Assembly (NCBI GenBank): GCA_020091685.1
Contig: CM034608.1
Coordinates: forward strand, 3,343,590-3,407,589
Origin: Lutjanus erythropterus
Taxonomy: Eukaryota > Chordata > Actinopteri > Lutjaniformes > Lutjanidae
DNA: 64,000 nucleotides
Reading direction: 5' to 3'
Under the pieces are notes generated by a model, which was not told the origin of the DNA, made no database searches, and was given only the letters and a program-made list of their open reading frames with translations. Every line of letters begins with the position of its first letter. Positions within the stretch are counted from its first letter, which is position 1. Of the stretch, positions 59,961-64,000 are shown piece by piece. The position numbers and the translations under genes were made by a program.

Positions 59961-61720
59961 CTCGCCATCTTGCTGCTGATCTTTGGGTGTGAGCGAGCAT
60001 CAACCAAAACAGCAACGTCACTGTATGAGATTGACCGGCATCATGTTGATAGACGAGGCATGTAAAGTTACACTGTTTTTACCATAAATTGTATTTCTAA
60101 ACCGTAACATTACTATTAGTTTATCACTGCACAATATAACATTATACATTAATACTTTAATTAGAATATATTAAATGAAATGACGTGGTTGGAAGCTCAA
60201 TTAGGATGATTTCTAAAGGAATGTTTAAAAAAAATGAAATAAACAAATTTGTCATTTGAACAGTAGTGAGAATGCAATCAAAATGTGTGTGATGAGACAT
60301 GATCTACAGAATTAGGAATTCTACACATGCAGCTGTAACAAGGAAGGGGCTGGGCAGTTCAACTAACCAGCACAGAAGTCAAGCTTCTTTTGCAGATCCT
60401 CTGTTAGCGTATTTTGTTTTTTTTAATCCCTCAAGCAGGGATTTCACTGTCTTCTGATGCCTTCTTTCCCGATCCTTGGGATTTCTTATGCTCGTCCACA
60501 ATTGACCCTTTGCTAAACCCCGCTCCAAACAGTACCTGTCCAATCATAGCAACATTGTCAGTTGCAATTTCTCTACATGTTGAAGGTGTGCAGGAGGCTC
60601 TTAGAAGAGCAACACTCAGCGTTTCATGAGTCTGAATGGTGGTGTCTTTTTTGTAGTATCTCAAAAATGTGAAACACAACTCGGTCTTCATCTGCTCAAA
60701 CATAAACTGACTAATGCTAGCTTACTAGCTGCAGTAAACCTAACCTCCAACCAAAGGTTGGTTTGAGGAGGAGGATGTGGGCTGATGTAGAATCAAAGTG
60801 GGTCAACAACGTTATATCCTGTTCACAGCTGCTATGTAACTTTGCACAAACACTCACACAACACAACACTCCTCATTTCATAAATGTTGCATCCTGCAAA
60901 AGTCAACAATTATTTCACTCACTGAGGTTGACTGCTCCAGGTCTTCTGACAGCTGAACTTAAAATTATTTATCTATATATTTATTAGCATTTTCATAATC
61001 ATGACACAGTACATTGATATAATTTGTTCCAAAAATGCTCCCTTCCAACCGTTCCCCCATTCTCACCTCCCCACGACCACCATCCCTCCACCACATCCCC
61101 CCTCCCTCACCTTAAGGATTAAGATTATATGACAAATTGACATTATTTATATAGAAACACTTTCCAATGACACTAACTTTGCAAAGGTGGTCGGGAAATT
61201 TAAAAACTGAAGGGATCACTCCTACTCTCAAACGAGTTGCCTGTCCTGTCAAAGTCTTTTCATTTGGCTTGAAGTCTTTCTTCCTCAGCACTGCTGTCCA
61301 CACCTGTCATATAACTTTATCTTTTGGGAACCTAATGTAACAGACAAAACAAGTCCATCTGAACAACGCTTTGCAGTTCTACATGCTTTAGTACATTAGC
61401 TAGAACTTAGACACAAAGGTTAACAATGTTAGTGCATTGAAACAGATTTAACACTAAATTAGGACTATACATTACTTTAATACAAACGTTCATTTTTTTT
61501 TCTGTCTACCTTGCATAAGCTAGTGTTAGTTTAATTTACTACCAGGCCAGTCAGGCCAGGCCTTATATTATGTTAATAGAAGGATTCTTGTCCATAATGG
61601 TAAAACATTGTAAAACAACTTCTCACTTGTGAAATGTGATTCCTTGTTCCTTGGGTTTGGCATTTATTTTGTTAGAACATCTGAAAGCTGCACGAAAGTC
61701 CAGCGTTTTTGGCAAATCTG
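59961..61720. other. Intergenic, no supported gene
   Basis: A 90-codon minus-strand ORF at 60703-60431 lies here. I recognise no domain in it and it may be part of a decayed element. The rest is AT-rich with a C-rich patch near 61040-61110. Confidence 0.35.
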
Positions 61721-61724
61721 CATT

Positions 61725-62010
61725 ACACTCTACACGAGTCTCCGCAGTCTGGGCAGAATGAGTCCTGACCCAATATGGTGGCAGTGACACATCCCACAAG
61801 CCTCATTCCTGCTGATTGAAGGCCTTCTGCTCCTGGGGTCGTCTTCCACGTCCTTGCGTCCCTCTTTGAACCTCTTGCGCCACTCGAAAACCCGTGGGCT
61901 CCATATCTCCATACACTTGCTGCAGTATTCCGAGTGCTTCTGACAAAGTTTTCCCCAGCCGGACCAGAAACTTCAGGTTGGTTCATTGCTCTGTGCCCAT
62001 CGCTTGACGA
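61725..62010 (-). pseudogene. Mariner-family transposase N-terminal relic
   Basis: Minus strand: LKFLVRLGKTLSEALGILQQ and VYGD, then after a frameshift VFEWRKRFKEGRKDVEDDP and RSRRPSISRNE. This is the N-terminal helix-turn-helix part of mariner transposases (human Hsmar-like WHKRFKxGxxxxEDxxRSGRP). The catalytic part is absent. Confidence 0.8.
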
Positions 62011-62639
62011 CCTGAAATTAAGGAGCTGTTAACAACAGCACGTGAAAAAACATACAATGGCTGCAGAGAGCTGAGATTGCAGTTATATACTCCCCGATAT
62101 CATGTCACACAGTGACGCAACCCACTAATCCCTACCTCACTCATAGCTCACACAGCACACTATGTCCTGTTACTTTTCTGACACACCTCGTATGACTTTG
62201 AATCTGAACTAACCCTTTAATACACAGGAGTCACACAATACAAAAACAAACTGATTAAGGCAGCAGAAAACCAGCAACTCCTGTGTTCTGTGAGGTAAAA
62301 TCTCTTTGTCAAAGGAGTTTGATGGTTTTGAAGAGAGAGATACTGGGCTTATGGCAAAATAAAGTGATGAAAATTTTCTAAACATAGCATACACTTAAAA
62401 TGATCTTGATTTTTTAAAATTATACAGCCAATGTCCTCCGTAATGATGCATAAATTGTGATATATTTAATTCTGTGTTCTGACCAAGATGAGGCATCAGA
62501 ATAATCAAGTTATTATAAGTTATTGTAAGTATAACTCAGGCTAGAACCATTGTTGTCCTGTGCCTAGTGCATTGTTAGTGTGTAACAGTGCAAAATGATG
62601 CCATGTGCTGTGTCATGTATTCATGAGGCTTGAAATTCA

Positions 62640-62745
62640 TTTGAAGTAGGCCTGGAACTATTCTTTCATGAATAATTAATTTGCTGATTATTTTCTCAAT
62701 AACTGACTCTGAAATGTAAAAATAAAAATATTGTGAAAACATGAC
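62640..62745. mobile_element. Fragment of the 'gggctgcaactaatgatta' hAT-like family
   Basis: 'ggcctggaactattctttc' followed by 'aattaatttgctgattattttctcaata' and 'tgtgaaaac'; strongly diverged. Confidence 0.45.
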
Positions 62746-62769
62746 CATCACAGTTCCCCAGTAATAACA

Positions 62770-63003
62770 GACCTTGTCCACATTGGTCACTTTGACATGA
62801 AACAGCAAGATAAACTCAGATGTCACCAATGTTGCTAATTCAGGTTCAGTTCCATTCAGGTCAAACACAGTCGGGATGTTGCTAATGCACATGTTGACTC
62901 ACAGGGAAGGCTCTGCTACACTAAATGGAATGGGACTTAAATTGCTATCATTTGTGTTTTTACCCTGCTATTTCAGATCAATATGGCTTCTGTCAGCAAG
63001 GCC
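62770..63003. mobile_element. MITE, relative of 35347-35577
   Basis: Shares 'ttttgacatgaaa', 'ttcattcaggtcaaac', 'ggatgttgctaat', 'ggaaggctctgctacact' and 'ctatttcagatcaatatg' in the same order as the copy at 35347. Confidence 0.75.
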
Positions 63004-63479
63004 TGTAATCATCAGATTAATCAATAATAAAAATAACCTTTAGTCGCAGAACAAATGTAGAACTAGGGATGAAATTTCAGTCAGTTTTGTTCACGATCAC
63101 TGTTACTTTTCTCACTTTTCTTTGGGCTACAAAATCTGAAAATATATTGAAAACCAGGCTGCTGTCACATGTCCAAACTAAACCCTGAACATATAAAGTT
63201 TATCATGCAAGACTAATATAAAGCAAGTATTCACATCTAGAGAGAACCGGAGATTTGTTAGGGAGTTTTGGTCACAAACGATCAGAGCAAAATAAGTAAT
63301 GCTTAATTTGCTGTCAGTTGGCTGACTCTTGACTAATCACTTCTTTACGTTGAAGAATAACTCAATGCCACATATGAAATGAACCAACATTTGGGTTGAT
63401 GTAACTTGTGGTGTGAAAGGGTTGGTTGTCTGATGTCACAATGACATATTTGTGTTTTTTTTTCCTCTCTCATGTTCAG

Positions 63480-64000
63480 TCAGACCGTTGCACAAGTTTG
63501 ACCGACATGATGTTGACTGGCTGTAGCTGGTGAAAAGGGTTCCTGAATAGGAAAGGTTGCCTCACCATCCAACTCTGATATGCAATTTTTCACACCGGTG
63601 TAATAACAGTGCTGAGACTGTTGATGCAGTGGTTCCTCACTGACGCTGTCACACTTACTGGTTTTCTTCTTGTACATCCAACTCAGAAAACACCCTTTCT
63701 TTGCCTTCTTCTCCACCTTCTCACTTGTTGGTTCATTTTAATTTCTGTCTCATTATTTTTGCTTGTTTGTCCAGTCTTTGATGACTTCTTAAAAGGACAG
63801 ACGCCTCTCTTTTTCTCCTTCCTCCAGATCCTTCTTTCTTTCTTCCTGTGTTTTTTCTGACTCCAGTACTTCTTCAGGCTGCCTTTCCTGCAACTTTCCA
63901 GCTTTGGATTTTGTCTCCTGAGTTCAGTCATTCTGGGGACATGCGGCTTTGTTGCAGGACAGCTGGTTTGTGACCTCCTTAAGTCTTTTAGAGATGCTGT
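63480..64000 (-). pseudogene. Possible partial gene at the window edge, frame broken once
   Basis: On the minus strand one frame is open from the window edge to 63683. It is rich in Lys/Arg (KKYWSQKKHRKKERRI, KKRGVCPFKKSSKTG). A second frame, overlapping by about 60 bases, is open from about 63745 to a TGA at 63480 (VEKKAKKGCFLSWMYKKKT, then SVSEEPLHQQSQHCYYTG). A single-base indel between them would make one long coding stretch; the gap is too short for an intron. No family is recognised. It may be a real terminal exon with a sequencing error, a pseudogene, or chance. Confidence 0.3.

Noticed and set aside
60431-60703. Minus-strand ORF of 90 codons as a gene
   Set aside because: No domain or splice structure is recognised; it could be chance or part of a decayed element.
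1-64000. CRISPR arrays, operons, phage or other prokaryotic systems
   Set aside because: The window is a vertebrate nuclear region; the only regular repeats are microsatellites, tandem repeats and transposon-derived units.

Overview
The window looks like ordinary nuclear DNA from a ray-finned fish, probably a percomorph teleost. The evidence is: intron-split genes with GT-AG junctions; long (GT)n and (TC)n microsatellites; teleost-type SINEs, hAT-like MITEs and Tc1/mariner, L2 and RTE relics; and proteins that align residue by residue with vertebrate EPHX2, THAP1, WDR91 and HCAR receptors. The species cannot be named from the sequence alone. Family comparisons were made from knowledge of the families, without a database search.

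All convincing genes lie on the minus strand. From left to right: (1) ephx2, soluble epoxide hydrolase, coding exons 1-12 from 9334 down to 472, with the 3' exons beyond the left edge. (2) A gene-free stretch at about 9.4-20.6 kb, rich in repeats. It holds a cluster of degenerate tRNA-like units, a foldback palindrome, a tRNA-headed SINE, a degenerate tandem repeat of about 75 bp, and nested MITEs. (3) thap1, complete in three exons, 24358-20684. (4) A stretch at about 24.5-32 kb with a hAT MITE, a dead Tc1 copy, and a long sequence resembling a 3' UTR. (5) An unrecognised gene for an acidic, Ser-rich, probably nuclear protein, from 34918 to at least 32066 and perhaps to 27.2 kb. (6) wdr91, complete in 17 coding exons, 54917-37983. 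(7) A single-coding-exon hydroxycarboxylic acid receptor-like GPCR, 59483-58527. (8) The right end, with repeat fragments and a possible broken or partial ORF at the edge.

The genes do not form a pathway. EPHX2 hydrolyses lipid epoxides, THAP1 is a DNA-binding transcription factor, WDR91 acts in endosome-to-lysosome maturation, and the GPCR probably senses small carboxylates.

The most interesting observations are these. wdr91 has a textbook U12-type AT-AC intron, with the 5' site, branch site and AC acceptor all visible, and only this intron restores the conserved protein. The N-terminal phosphatase domain of ephx2 has lost most of its catalytic residues. The tRNA-like cluster at 10-13.8 kb is unusually dense and occurs in two orientations. 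The acidic gene carries a near-identical duplicated intron segment that could be real or an assembly artefact.
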